Source: a virus. From it: a DNA stretch of 27,099 bases. Position 1 is the first letter of the stretch; the number at the start of each line of letters is the position of its first letter. The stretch lies in the IMG/VR virus record IMGVR_UViG_3300021197_000644, positions 1 through 27,099 of that record. One strand, 5' to 3'. Shown in pieces: positions 15,219 to 23,946 of the stretch. The translations under genes were made by a program, and so were the position numbers. The notes under the pieces were generated by a model. It was not told where the DNA came from and made no database searches. It saw only the letters and a program-made list of their open reading frames with translations.

Positions 15219-15226
15219 TATTTATA
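15219..15226 (-). promoter_or_regulatory. Late promoter, perfect TATAAATA on minus strand
   Basis: A perfect T4 late consensus faces the minus-strand gene ending at 14847, with a leader of roughly 80 bases. It is back to back with a plus-strand TATACATA at 15250, making this intergenic space a divergent late promoter pair. Confidence 0.55.
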
Positions 15227-15249
15227 AAAAACCCCGAAAACCTTTGACA

Positions 15250-15257
15250 TATACATA
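15250..15257 (+). promoter_or_regulatory. Putative late promoter (TATACATA)
   Basis: TATACATA lies 26 bases before ATG 15284, with AAGGA at 15271-15275. It is expected to drive the conserved block 15284-17245 and perhaps the lysis genes beyond it. Confidence 0.6.
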
Positions 15258-15283
15258 TAGAGGTTAATTTAAGGAACAATCTA

Positions 15284-15925
15284 ATGAGATACAAAGAACT
15301 GCTTAGCCTTTTAGAGAGTGAATACGACGTAGAAGTCGGGGGTGCCTCTGGCGTCCTAAGAACTGCACAGAGTGACTTCGGTACATTCCGTGTTGAGAAT
15401 GCTGCCATGATTACAAGAATAAATGCCTTTATTCACAACTATCTAAAGGAAGCATGTCTCGATCCCAAGCAAACCGTTTTTGGTCTTCGACAGAAGTTAA
15501 ACCAAGTTGGTCTTGACTTTGAGTTTTCAAATAAAAACAATGTCACTGAAGGTGCCATGGATCTCAAGTTGACTCGCTTCGGTGGTATCTTCGGCAAGAG
15601 TGACACAACTCCATTCGACGAGTTCGATAACGAAGATGGTCTTGAGAAGTCAATCGGTCATGGACTCACTCTTAAACTAGAAACTACCATCAACGAGAGA
15701 GGTCTATACAAGATGGAAGGTAAGGTTGTTCCCACCATCTCCGAGACTTCAGAAGAGGTTGAGGTAGAAGAAGCAATAGTTGGTCGGACCAAGCCAAAGG
15801 ACGCAAAACACTCTACCATGCGTAAAGACTACGATGGTGATGGTAAGGTAGAGTCTGGAACTGACGAGTGGAAGGGTTCTAGGGATAAGGCCATCAAGAA
15901 GGCAATGGCTGCAAGAAAAAGGTGA
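15284..15925 (+). CDS. Conserved-type T4-like phage protein with EF-hand-like loop
   Basis: A 213-residue protein with AAGGA eight bases before the ATG. The text SDFGTFRVENAAMITRINAF, then LDPKQTVFGLRQKLNQVGLD and LTRFGGIFGKSDTTPFDEF resembles a family conserved among marine T4-like phages, usually of unknown function. The leader MRYKELLSLLE could be a slightly longer capsid-targeting sequence ending L-L-E. Near the end, DYDGDGKVESGTDEW (182-196) has Asp at positions 1, 3 and 5 and Gly at 6 of a calcium-binding EF-hand loop, though Thr replaces the usual Glu at position 12. This tail is followed by a basic helix (KGSRDKAIKKAMAARKR). A head-core or neck role is possible; I cannot assign one. 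Confidence 0.7.
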   Translation: MRYKELLSLLESEYDVEVGGASGVLRTAQSDFGTFRVENAAMITRINAFIHNYLKEACLDPKQTVFGLRQKLNQVGLDFEFSNKNNVTEGAMDLKLTRFGGIFGKSDTTPFDEFDNEDGLEKSIGHGLTLKLETTINERGLYKMEGKVVPTISETSEEVEVEEAIVGRTKPKDAKHSTMRKDYDGDGKVESGTDEWKGSRDKAIKKAMAARKR

Positions 15926-15945
15926 GTTAAACCAATTTAATTATT

Positions 15946-16323
15946 ATGAATTTTCCTTTACTTGATGATGACAATTTTATGATGTATGCAATGAAGATGT
16001 ATGATAATCCTCAGTGTACCGAACTTTCTGAGTTCTATGAGGATTTGAATAGAATTAAATATATCAAGAGGTTACTCGGAAGATATCATACGAAGGGAAA
16101 TCTGAAAGATAGGTTGATACTAAATCATATTATAATTTTGGGAAATGTATTCACTCCATCGGGTACTTCTCGAATGCTCTTTCTGAAGGTAGAACCCCAT
16201 TTACACTCGTATTTAAAGACCTTTCTAGTGTTCTTGAATTATCTACCAAACAGCGTACCAGAAGTCCAATTTGAAGACATTCCATTCGACGGAAAAATAA
16301 TACGGATTCTTAGAGAGAGTTAA
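15946..16323 (+). CDS. Conserved-type T4-like phage protein, unknown function
   Basis: A 125-residue protein. The text LLDDDNFMMYAMKMYDNPQC, then EFYEDLNRIKYIKRLLGRY and LKDRLILNHIIILGNVF strongly recalls a small protein found across cyanophage and pelagiphage T4-like genomes and annotated there as hypothetical. It is mostly helical and has no obvious catalytic motif. No good ribosome site is seen near ATG 15946, so it may be translated by coupling with the upstream gene, 20 bases away. The stop is followed one base later by the next ATG. The order with its neighbours also matches what I remember of those phages. Confidence 0.7.
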   Translation: MNFPLLDDDNFMMYAMKMYDNPQCTELSEFYEDLNRIKYIKRLLGRYHTKGNLKDRLILNHIIILGNVFTPSGTSRMLFLKVEPHLHSYLKTFLVFLNYLPNSVPEVQFEDIPFDGKIIRILRES

Positions 16324-16324
16324 A

Positions 16325-17245
16325 ATGAATAGACTAGTAAACGCCTTTGTCATCTACCAATTCATTCGCCTACTGATCAAGCCATTTGATAAAACAGATG
16401 CCTTCAAGTTGGGAATCATCGATAAGGATGGTAACTACTTAAAGAAGCAAGGCGACCTCAAAACAACAGAAGAGAAGAAGGCAAGTAACATCTTCACTCG
16501 TCTTGTCTGGAACATCAAGAAAATCTTAATGAAGGTTCCTCTAGTCAGAAGTAAACTTGGTACGTTTGCAACTGCTCTATATCTTGTAAGAGAACAAGCC
16601 GAATATATTGGCGCCGATGGTGATGACATTGAAGAAATTCTAGTTGAGTATTTCAAAACTACTCACCCCGCAATTATTGATGAAATCTTTTCTATGGACT
16701 TCACCGAAGAGAGTAAAGGTTATATCATTGAAGGACTAGAACTTGAACCTATTGGTTCTTTTATGAATGTGCCAATGTATAGATTAAATGAAACTGTTGT
16801 TTCTGCTATTGATCTTAACGAAATTCTAAATGTTGCTGGTGGTAACATCGGTGGAGCAGAAGTTCCTAACCCATCACCAAACATCAAGGGTTATAGTAAA
16901 CCTTTGATGAAGGGTGTTGAAGGTATCACATACGGAACTCCAATCAGCAAAACTGCTCTTCACAGAAGAGACAATCCTATGTTGGTTGGTGGTAAGAAAA
17001 TGTCTTTCAAAGAGGGTCGTGATATGTTCTTGGGCAAGAAGATATATGAAATGGATAATGGCGACTATTACAAATGTATCAATGGTCGAAAGAAGTATGA
17101 GCGATGGTCTAATAAGATCAACGCTGAAGAGATTGAACACATTGAACTCAAACGACATATTCAAAAGTTTGGGGAAGCGATTATTAAGAATAAGATGACA
17201 GGTGAAATGTGCTTCTTTAAGAATGTCGATATTCAGGAGGATTGA
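16325..17245 (+). CDS. Conserved-type T4-like phage protein, unknown function
   Basis: A 306-residue protein. The N-terminus MNRLVNAFVIYQFIRLLIKP, then FDKTDAFKLGIIDKDGNYL and LKTTEEKKASNIFTRLVWNI, matches from memory a protein conserved in marine T4-like phages and always next to the 125-residue protein. A middle region has GSFMNVPMYRLNE and VPNPSPNIKG, and the C-terminal part is rich in charged residues (YYKCINGRKKYERW, EDGE-like acidic strands). No catalytic site is evident. It begins one base after the previous stop and ends inside the ribosome-binding region of the holin-like gene, so this is one transcript. A virion or head-assembly role is plausible but unproven. Confidence 0.7.
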   Translation: MNRLVNAFVIYQFIRLLIKPFDKTDAFKLGIIDKDGNYLKKQGDLKTTEEKKASNIFTRLVWNIKKILMKVPLVRSKLGTFATALYLVREQAEYIGADGDDIEEILVEYFKTTHPAIIDEIFSMDFTEESKGYIIEGLELEPIGSFMNVPMYRLNETVVSAIDLNEILNVAGGNIGGAEVPNPSPNIKGYSKPLMKGVEGITYGTPISKTALHRRDNPMLVGGKKMSFKEGRDMFLGKKIYEMDNGDYYKCINGRKKYERWSNKINAEEIEHIELKRHIQKFGEAIIKNKMTGEMCFFKNVDIQED

Positions 17246-17247
17246 TT

Positions 17248-17700
17248 ATGTTGGAAACCTTCCTAACCACCGAGTTTCTTTCACTCATAGGTGGTAGCGT
17301 AGCAGGCTTTATTTTTAAGAGCCTTGCGGAGAAACGCCAAGATGAAAAAGAAAGATTCGAGAGAACAATTCAACTCATCGACAAAAAGAAAGAAGTCGCT
17401 GATGCCGCCGTTAAGAGAGTGCCACTCGAAGCAGGTAAGGTTGTCAGGCGGACTATCGTGCTATGCATACTCTTTGGAACGATCATCGCCCCATTCATAC
17501 TGCCTTTCTTTTCCATACCAACAGTAGTAGAATTAGAAGAAAGTCGGTACGCACCCCTTGACTTCTTCGGACTTTTCGGTAAGAATACTTATATCTCGTT
17601 TCAAACTATTAACGGGTATCTGTTCACAACAGAAAACAGGCAGATTCTCGTCACAATCGTCGGTTTTTACTTCGGACAAGCATCCGCGAGAGTTAAATAG
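17248..17700 (+). CDS. Three-span holin-like membrane protein
   Basis: A 150-residue protein. AGGAGG at 17235-17240 sits seven bases before ATG 17248 and decides this start over TTG 17242. Membrane segments are at about 8-27 (TEFLSLIGGSVAGFIFKSL), 69-91 (RTIVLCILFGTIIAPFILPF) and 131-146 (RQILVTIVGFYFGQAS). A charged helix at 28-60 lies between the first two. The layout and the closing GFYFG recall the 3TM holin family found in phages and gene transfer agents. Holins form the inner-membrane lesion that times lysis. It is followed by a lipobox protein, which strengthens a lysis-module reading. No endolysin is visible nearby. The alternative is a non-holin membrane protein. Confidence 0.6.
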   Translation: MLETFLTTEFLSLIGGSVAGFIFKSLAEKRQDEKERFERTIQLIDKKKEVADAAVKRVPLEAGKVVRRTIVLCILFGTIIAPFILPFFSIPTVVELEESRYAPLDFFGLFGKNTYISFQTINGYLFTTENRQILVTIVGFYFGQASARVK

Positions 17701-17702
17701 GG

Positions 17703-17710
17703 TTTAAATA
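17703..17710 (+). promoter_or_regulatory. Weak late promoter candidate (TTTAAATA)
   Basis: TTTAAATA lies 11 bases before ATG 17722 and is one base from TATAAATA. It could give the lipobox gene a short separate transcript. Confidence 0.25.
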
Positions 17711-17721
17711 AAGGTTAAATT

Positions 17722-17982
17722 ATGATCAGACGAATGTTACACCATTTTACTATTCAAATCGCTCTATGGAGTGTTCTCGTCCCTCTCACGGGATGTGCAG
17801 GTAATCAGGTACTTTTAGGTAAAAACGACGACAAAACAAGGGAACCTATCCCTTCTCCTGCCGTAATTGCAGATCACGAGTCGTGGTATCCCGCAGCAGG
17901 CTTCACTATTTGGTTGGTTTTGATTACTGCCTTGGCAGGATTTTGGTGGTGGTCAGGAAGACGATCCCATAGTTCTAAATAG
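17722..17982 (+). CDS. Lipobox protein with C-terminal membrane segment (u-spanin-like)
   Basis: An 86-residue protein. The N-terminus is a lipoprotein signal peptide: RR, then a hydrophobic run, then the lipobox LTGC with Cys25 as the acylated residue. After about 30 polar residues there is a membrane helix (about 60-77, GFTIWLVLITALAGFWWW) and a basic tail RRSHSS. A lipid anchor in the outer membrane plus a C-terminal inner-membrane helix is the plan of a unimolecular spanin, which fuses the two membranes at the end of lysis. The linker here is short compared with phage T1 gp11, so the call is tentative. It follows the holin-like gene by 21 bases. Its last 30 bases overlap the convergent RuvC-like gene. 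Confidence 0.6.
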   Translation: MIRRMLHHFTIQIALWSVLVPLTGCAGNQVLLGKNDDKTREPIPSPAVIADHESWYPAAGFTIWLVLITALAGFWWWSGRRSHSSK

Positions 17983-18522
17983 GTACTTACAGATATAATA
18001 TGAATCTACAATATCACCAACAGGCGATCCAATCGCCTTTTTGTTTGGTGTCATTATTCTTTTGATATCAACGCCAGTTTCCATGAAGAATGATTTGTAC
18101 ATGTCATCTTTCGATGCGTTTCCCTTACCAGTGGCTAATTTCTTTATTGTGGTTGGTGGAACTATCTCAAGAGGCTTTCCAGCCTTCCATAACTTATATT
18201 TTAATACACCTGTATTTTCAGCAATCTGAAATACACGCCCAGTAGCATTAAAGGCATAACCTTCGAGTGCTATCTGATCGCAAGCAAGAGTCTTCTCTTC
18301 GGCCCAATCAGCAATAGATTCATATCTTTGCTCTTGTGTGTCCCAGTCAATGAAACCTTGTCCAAATATATTAGATCTATATGTTCTGGCATGACGCTTC
18401 GTTTCCGTTAGGAAGTAGAAACTACAACCACCAAACTTAAAGTCGTCAGTGTCATTATACGACGCAAATACGCAAATTGCTGGACAAGTCAGAGAATAAT
18501 CTATACCCGCAATAATCTTCAT
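17953..18522 (-). CDS. RuvC-like Holliday-junction resolvase family protein
   Basis: A 189-residue protein. Acidic residues expected of the RNase H fold RuvC family are in order: Asp8 in IAGIDYSLT, Glu87 in IALEGYAF, and Asp170 and Asp173 in SPVGDIVDSYYICKY. The loop LATGKGNASKDDM (129-141) matches the family's TGKGNA/SK signature. Such enzymes cut branched DNA made by phage recombination and replication before packaging. The start at 18522 is preferred over 18549, because a CATAAATA promoter lies between them; transcription would begin at the start codon. The 3' end overlaps the convergent lipobox gene by 30 bases, so the two messages can pair. Confidence 0.8.
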   Translation of the reverse strand: MKIIAGIDYSLTCPAICVFASYNDTDDFKFGGCSFYFLTETKRHARTYRSNIFGQGFIDWDTQEQRYESIADWAEEKTLACDQIALEGYAFNATGRVFQIAENTGVLKYKLWKAGKPLEIVPPTTIKKLATGKGNASKDDMYKSFFMETGVDIKRIMTPNKKAIGSPVGDIVDSYYICKYLFRTMGSSS

Positions 18523-18527
18523 ACAAG

Positions 18528-18535
18528 TATTTATG
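18528..18535 (-). promoter_or_regulatory. Putative late promoter (CATAAATA) with leaderless start
   Basis: The minus strand reads CATAAATA, then five bases, then ATG at 18522. With +1 about six bases past the octamer, the transcript would start at the A of the ATG. Confidence 0.45.
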
Positions 18536-18554
18536 CGGGCATTAACCACTCACA

Positions 18555-21500
18555 TTAGTTCTCTTCTATCTTATACTTTGGAGTGGCACCAAATCTAGCA
18601 TATAAATCGGTCCAGTTATTATCCCATGTAGTACCAGTGGTTTCGTTGCTGCCTCTAACAAAAACAGTGTCTTGGTTCCATTGTTCCCAACCACCAGTCC
18701 AACCATATGTGTATGTTACACCTGCGGTAGATACTATTTCCAATGTTACTCCGGGATTTGCTGTTTGGAAGTTATTCTTATCCAATGTAGTACCAAATGT
18801 AAGTTGAAGTCCCCTATTTGATGCGGTGAGTGGTTGCAATGATATCTTAGACATATTTGCACCAGTAATACCAGTGGCAATTTGACTAGTTCTTGGTGCG
18901 AATGTATTCACGAATGAACCACTTGAATCTGTTCTATAAAAGGAATTGTCAGTATCAGCAGCAAAAATTCCATACTCGGGCGCGGGATACACATACACAT
19001 TAGACCAAGTTATTCCTGCACCATATCCTTCTGTTGTTACACCATTGAGGTAGGAACTAATATCATTCGTATTAATAACATTAACATAACTATGAACCTG
19101 ATCTAGATCAGCGACTTGGTATGCAAAGGATACAGTATCGGTAGTTATTCCGTTAACGTAGAAGTGATCGAATGATGCACCATCATATAAGTTTTCATTT
19201 CTATCGTACTGTACGTTTAGTGCTGATGGGCTTTGCGGTATTCCACCCAATGATATGTTATTCAAACCAATATGATGCCAATATCCAGCAAACTGAATCC
19301 AGTTATTCGTAGTATAACTAGTTACCCTTGTAACGCTGTCTCTTATGAATATGTAATTGTTGTCTGTGTATGTCGCAAAGCCATTTTTAGGTGCGGATCG
19401 GTCAAACAATATGGTTTGTAATTGAGTATCGCCTGTTCCTCCACCTGAATTTTCAACTAGATGGCCACCATAGTAGAAGTTCTGGTGTTGAAATGTATCA
19501 TGACTTTCAGGATTACCCCACCATTGATGCAGATCAACGTGTGTATATGATGAACCATAAGTATCTGCTGCATGTCGGTATGGTTTAACATTTGTTGCGT
19601 AGTTGTTTATTGAACACAAAGCACCAGTCGCTATATCGACTCTTAGTCCAGACATACGACAATCACGCATTAAAGAACACCATGAGTGGCCGGGTGTACT
19701 AAGATTAACAAAGTTACAATCAACATATCCTCGCCACGGTTGATTATCCGCAGACCCACCGTCCCAGTTCTGTTCTATTCTCGTTCGTTTTAAAGGCGCC
19801 CCAGCAGTACCATCATCATTCAATGACTGAGCATCACCACCTACAAGAGTTGTATAACTTTCAAGTGTAAATCCTCTTATGTTACCTGTTGTAACTCCTA
19901 AACTCTGGTTAGAGTTATATGCAATATTTAATGTTGCACCCGCGACGTATGTACCACTGACGCCTGTGCCTTGCTTTTGTCCGTATACATTAAACTGACC
20001 AAAACTAACACCAGCACTAGTACCAGTTATCCATTCGTTTATCGAATTACCTGTTCCATAAACATCACCTATCTGTATTCCAAGATAACCAAAGTTTGTT
20101 GATGTAGTTGGTGCAGAATCACCAGTAGGTCCACCATTTCCTTGATAGACGTATTCACCAGCAACAATACTGGCAATATCAGCACTTGACCCTAGAATAG
20201 TCGCACGAATGCCGGGAGGTCTTTGTATGTTTGTGTAGTCTGTATCATTATACCTACTCTCAAAGGTACAACCATCAAAGAGTAAATTAGCGTATTTTTC
20301 TTGGTAGTAGTTACCACCAATATAACTATCAGAACTAGAACCAATAAGACAATTCTTATATCGAATGTAGGTTAGGTTAGTTCTAACATCATTCGTCATG
20401 CCTTCCATACCACTCCAATATACTGAATTTCCTCCAGTGGGCGCCACTGTGATCCAAGATCTTCTTGAAGTATTTTCTGTAGTTGATTTCGCAAGACCCT
20501 GAAGATTCCATACATTATTCAAGGTGCAATTGTAGTTGACATGAATCTCGTCGAGTGTAAGTCCAGAAAGTGTATACCCACCATCAAGTGCGGCCGCGAA
20601 CTCAGCATCATTTGCTACTGTTACAATATTGAGAGAAGGACGTTGAAGAATCTTAATTGTTTGTGTGTCTGTAGCATTTCTTCTGAGTGTAAATGTATTC
20701 ATCGAATCAGGAACTAATTCAATTTCCTTTCTATACACAAAGGAAGAGGTAGTTCCCTTATCAGGGTACGTTAGAAACGTCTTAGTACCAACATGGGCAG
20801 TGACGCCATTGTGTATTATGGTAGGAGCCGTAGTTAAGTATTCTGCTGGATTAACATTCTCTCCCACATAGTCAATAATATATGTGGATGCCGTAGTTAC
20901 CATACCAGAAGGAATGGCAAAGCGAGCCACATCGATATCTGCAACCGAAGCCCCAGGCCCGATTATAGAATCAATCAAACCACCAGTCGCGGCCGTTAAT
21001 GACCAACTATCACTGGTTGGATTAAACGATGCAGAAATTCCACTAGCACTGAGAGTTAGTCCTGTACCACTCCAATTGACAGGCATACCAGTTGTAGATC
21101 CTGTTCCTTCATAATTTCTTGTAGTATCGATTGCGTCTACAAGATACTCTTGACTGAGTGTGAGTCCTGCATAGTCAATAAGTTGAAGACCGTTATAGTC
21201 ACCACTTGCAAATACTCTTAGTTTGATTGCTTCTTTATATCCAAGAGGAGTATCGTTTAATTCGTATGCACCTATCTCCCGACTCGCAGGCCTTATTGTG
21301 CCACCGATACTATATGGTAGTCCCTTGGTTGTAGATTTTCCTATAGAGGAATAACCCACACCATATCTGTTGATGTTTCCACCTGCACCTTGATCACCGA
21401 CATTATCAAAGTAGTTACTTGAGAGTTGAGTTGATCCATGCGTCGTCGCTCCTGGCATAAGTTGCCAAGCACTATACGCAGAATTCCTCACATCTACTAG

Positions 21501-23492
21501 ACCAGTAAATGTTACTCCTCCAACATCAGTGCCTATCTGTTTGAACACAGATGAGTCCGCAATAAATCTTATTGGTTGGATGAAGTCCGAGGCTCCGTTT
21601 CTGAAACTAAAAGATAGAGTAGTTGGGAAACTACAATACTTGAGAGCCATCCTCCTCGGCCCATTTTTTATTTGTGCCAGAAGACCCATTCTAGGTCTGG
21701 TATATTGCTCAAAGGAACAATTACTAAACACTACGTTATCAATTCCAAGAGTAGGGCCGCCCTGAAAGAGCATCGGTTGCTCATCTTGGTATATACGATA
21801 GTCTTGTACAAGAATGTTATCCATCGTGAGTCCTGTGATTTCCGTGGCTCCTCCGACTTGGAAACCATCTGGGTGTGCCCAGATTGCCATAAACAATTCA
21901 GTACCTACTGGTAGTTCATTGGTATAATCTATGTCCCTGAATACTATCTTCTTATCAGCAGTAGCAGAAGTTCCCCATAACTGTGTTTGCTTGTATTGAG
22001 AATATAGACGTTTGCGGTTGACTACACTATGTTCCTCACCCGACTTCCAGTATCCACAAAGGAAGTCAGATCGTTGCATATACCGATCACTAGGATCTAC
22101 ACCGCCTGCTGTTGATAAGTTTGTTGGCCAACTGAATGTCCTTCCGGCACTGGCACCCGACACTACATTAATAATCGTCTCACCACTTGCACCCAAGGTA
22201 GAACCCGTAACTACAAGGTAATCCTCTGTTGATGTGGAAGTTTGAAAGAGAGCCTTATCTCCGCCAATAGATTCCATCTTATTGATGGTCATTCCTGTTT
22301 CAAGAACAGAGAGTCCTGCACTTGATCCGTTTTGAAGAAACGACCACGACAAATACATGGGATCGAATGAACAATTGGCCGTTACGTTCATATACTCACA
22401 AGCACCACCAGCAACCATAGAATTCAAGTGAGTATTGTGAACTTCGTGCCTTGCTACTCTATTGCCATTAGTGGAGTAGTCATAGAAACTAGTTTGGGTA
22501 AGTTCATGAGACTTAATACCATATGTTCTTCCCCCATCTTCTTCATTCCACCAACTATCAGTGATAGTGCAATTGTTATATCCAGAATACTCTCCGTTGA
22601 TGGTGATAGTCGGCTGTGAGTTCTTTAGATCAAGGGTCACGCCCTCCCATACAACATGCTCAATTCGTAATTCAGGTCTGTTGTAATTGCTCCACGTTCC
22701 AGCACTATATGTACCTTCTCTACTCTGTGTTATACCCCCATCAACCCTGTATGGTGAAATCACAACATCACTTGTATTACCTGCTTTGGCCTGAACCTCA
22801 TTCCAAAAACCATTCGTAGTACCAAGCCCACCTTGTTTGAAGGTATAATTACCTCCACGAAGTTTCAATATTCTGTTGTCTTCATATGTACCACCACTCG
22901 AATAACCAATAAGACCAGAGATATCTGCATTCTCATCAAGATCCTCGGGGCCTTTCTCTAGCACAACAGGAACAACACATCTTATGTCTTTATTAATGAT
23001 ACGACTATTCCCATTAACGGGAACTAGTTTTGCGTAGACTGTTGTGGTTCCATTTGAAGTCACGCCGGCGGGGAAGAACATGTCAAAGTTATAACCCTGA
23101 ACACCAACAGCATTTTTCGATATAGTAGATGAAGATGCACTTGAACCATGACACCAGACTTCAACATGATCTATACCTGCGGGATCAACCACATCTGCCG
23201 CCACCATGAAGTTTTGTGTGGTGCCTGGTGAATACAGACGAGAGAGCATATGCAATCGTCCAACCGCTGTATCACCATAGTCTATGCCGTGAGTCGAATT
23301 AGATGGTGCAGTATTTGCCAGAGCAAAGTTTGGAGTGACGATCGGTGCTGTAATACCAACCGAAGCCGCAGTCGTCTCTATGTCTAGTGTCACACCACCA
23401 GCCCCAAACATTGCCGCAGTGATTGAAACACTGGTTGAGCCAGGAGCGATATAAAACTGATAACTTGCAGTCGGGTGATAGAGAATAGGCAT
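18555..23492 (-). CDS. Giant beta-helix tail fibre or tailspike (second of two)
   Basis: A 1645-residue protein, the same size as the fibre at 3437 but on the opposite strand. Residues about 18-37 (GSTSVSITAAMFGAGGVTLD) match that protein at 19 of 20 positions, and the DNA there is also nearly identical; downstream the two differ. The chain is rich in Gly, Ser, Thr and Asn with beta-helix-like strand runs (MTINKMESIGG, ITGLTMDNILVQDY, IDNVVFSNCSFEQY, ALKYCSFPTTL, YANLLFDGCTFES). It is probably a second host-recognition fibre or spike using the same attachment module. The C-terminus (TYTYGWTGGWEQWN, then WTDLYARFGATPKYK) may be a receptor or trimer tip. The start has only a weak GGGG ribosome site 26 bases after the upstream gene's stop. 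Confidence 0.75.
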   Translation of the reverse strand: MPILYHPTASYQFYIAPGSTSVSITAAMFGAGGVTLDIETTAASVGITAPIVTPNFALANTAPSNSTHGIDYGDTAVGRLHMLSRLYSPGTTQNFMVAADVVDPAGIDHVEVWCHGSSASSSTISKNAVGVQGYNFDMFFPAGVTSNGTTTVYAKLVPVNGNSRIINKDIRCVVPVVLEKGPEDLDENADISGLIGYSSGGTYEDNRILKLRGGNYTFKQGGLGTTNGFWNEVQAKAGNTSDVVISPYRVDGGITQSREGTYSAGTWSNYNRPELRIEHVVWEGVTLDLKNSQPTITINGEYSGYNNCTITDSWWNEEDGGRTYGIKSHELTQTSFYDYSTNGNRVARHEVHNTHLNSMVAGGACEYMNVTANCSFDPMYLSWSFLQNGSSAGLSVLETGMTINKMESIGGDKALFQTSTSTEDYLVVTGSTLGASGETIINVVSGASAGRTFSWPTNLSTAGGVDPSDRYMQRSDFLCGYWKSGEEHSVVNRKRLYSQYKQTQLWGTSATADKKIVFRDIDYTNELPVGTELFMAIWAHPDGFQVGGATEITGLTMDNILVQDYRIYQDEQPMLFQGGPTLGIDNVVFSNCSFEQYTRPRMGLLAQIKNGPRRMALKYCSFPTTLSFSFRNGASDFIQPIRFIADSSVFKQIGTDVGGVTFTGLVDVRNSAYSAWQLMPGATTHGSTQLSSNYFDNVGDQGAGGNINRYGVGYSSIGKSTTKGLPYSIGGTIRPASREIGAYELNDTPLGYKEAIKLRVFASGDYNGLQLIDYAGLTLSQEYLVDAIDTTRNYEGTGSTTGMPVNWSGTGLTLSASGISASFNPTSDSWSLTAATGGLIDSIIGPGASVADIDVARFAIPSGMVTTASTYIIDYVGENVNPAEYLTTAPTIIHNGVTAHVGTKTFLTYPDKGTTSSFVYRKEIELVPDSMNTFTLRRNATDTQTIKILQRPSLNIVTVANDAEFAAALDGGYTLSGLTLDEIHVNYNCTLNNVWNLQGLAKSTTENTSRRSWITVAPTGGNSVYWSGMEGMTNDVRTNLTYIRYKNCLIGSSSDSYIGGNYYQEKYANLLFDGCTFESRYNDTDYTNIQRPPGIRATILGSSADIASIVAGEYVYQGNGGPTGDSAPTTSTNFGYLGIQIGDVYGTGNSINEWITGTSAGVSFGQFNVYGQKQGTGVSGTYVAGATLNIAYNSNQSLGVTTGNIRGFTLESYTTLVGGDAQSLNDDGTAGAPLKRTRIEQNWDGGSADNQPWRGYVDCNFVNLSTPGHSWCSLMRDCRMSGLRVDIATGALCSINNYATNVKPYRHAADTYGSSYTHVDLHQWWGNPESHDTFQHQNFYYGGHLVENSGGGTGDTQLQTILFDRSAPKNGFATYTDNNYIFIRDSVTRVTSYTTNNWIQFAGYWHHIGLNNISLGGIPQSPSALNVQYDRNENLYDGASFDHFYVNGITTDTVSFAYQVADLDQVHSYVNVINTNDISSYLNGVTTEGYGAGITWSNVYVYPAPEYGIFAADTDNSFYRTDSSGSFVNTFAPRTSQIATGITGANMSKISLQPLTASNRGLQLTFGTTLDKNNFQTANPGVTLEIVSTAGVTYTYGWTGGWEQWNQDTVFVRGSNETTGTTWDNNWTDLYARFGATPKYKIEEN
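23381..23441 (-). repeat. Right copy of the inverted repeat shared by the giant fibre genes
   Basis: Its reverse complement matches 3473-3533 at about 54 of 61 bases, with a 26-base perfect core at 23389-23414. The two copies are in opposite orientation about 19.9 kb apart. Confidence 0.9.
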
Positions 23493-23517
23493 AATGACCC
23501 CATGTTAATGTTATACT

Positions 23518-23847
23518 CTATGTAGTTATCTTAAAGCCCTTACGCTCCAATGAAGAGATAAACTTATCACGCCCAACCTTACGCACATTTACAATGTTAA
23601 TGCCAGTGAGTCCACGGATAGCAAGGTATGCCTTAACGTAGGGAATGCAAGGAGGAGCAACTATTATCAAATGCTTATGCTTCAAGTAGCCAATATCATG
23701 GATAATCTTATTAAAACGCTGCATTTCATATGGAAGGGTATACTTATGTAACTTACGAGGATGAATGGTTTCACCCTTACGAATAAGAGATTTACCTTTG
23801 TTGGTAAAGATACACGAATCAAATTCAAAGAGAGAAATGTATTGCAT
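23518..23847 (-). CDS. Small protein of unknown function, HAD-like appearance
   Basis: A 109-residue protein. The start SLFEFDSCIFTNKG has an Asp followed by an aromatic and TN, as in the first motif of HAD phosphohydrolases. HLIIVAPPCIPYVKAYLA could be the second-motif strand, and VGRDKFISSLERKGFKI is near the end. The second Asp of the HAD DxD is missing (Ser-Cys instead), so activity is doubtful. No clear ribosome site precedes ATG 23847. The 26-base gap to the giant fibre start suggests co-transcription with it. I do not assign a function. Confidence 0.5.
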   Translation of the reverse strand: MQYISLFEFDSCIFTNKGKSLIRKGETIHPRKLHKYTLPYEMQRFNKIIHDIGYLKHKHLIIVAPPCIPYVKAYLAIRGLTGINIVNVRKVGRDKFISSLERKGFKITT

Positions 23848-23946
23848 GGTAGGTTTGTATTCTAAAACACCTATTTTGATAGGATTATGGTGAAGTGTAT
23901 TAATGTGTGGCTAAATGGGGTAATGTGGGGAGAGAGGGAGAGAATG

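Noticed and set aside
17242-17247. TTG start two codons before the holin-like gene
   Set aside because: AGGAGG (17235-17240) is only one base from TTG 17242 but seven from ATG 17248, so the ATG is the better start.
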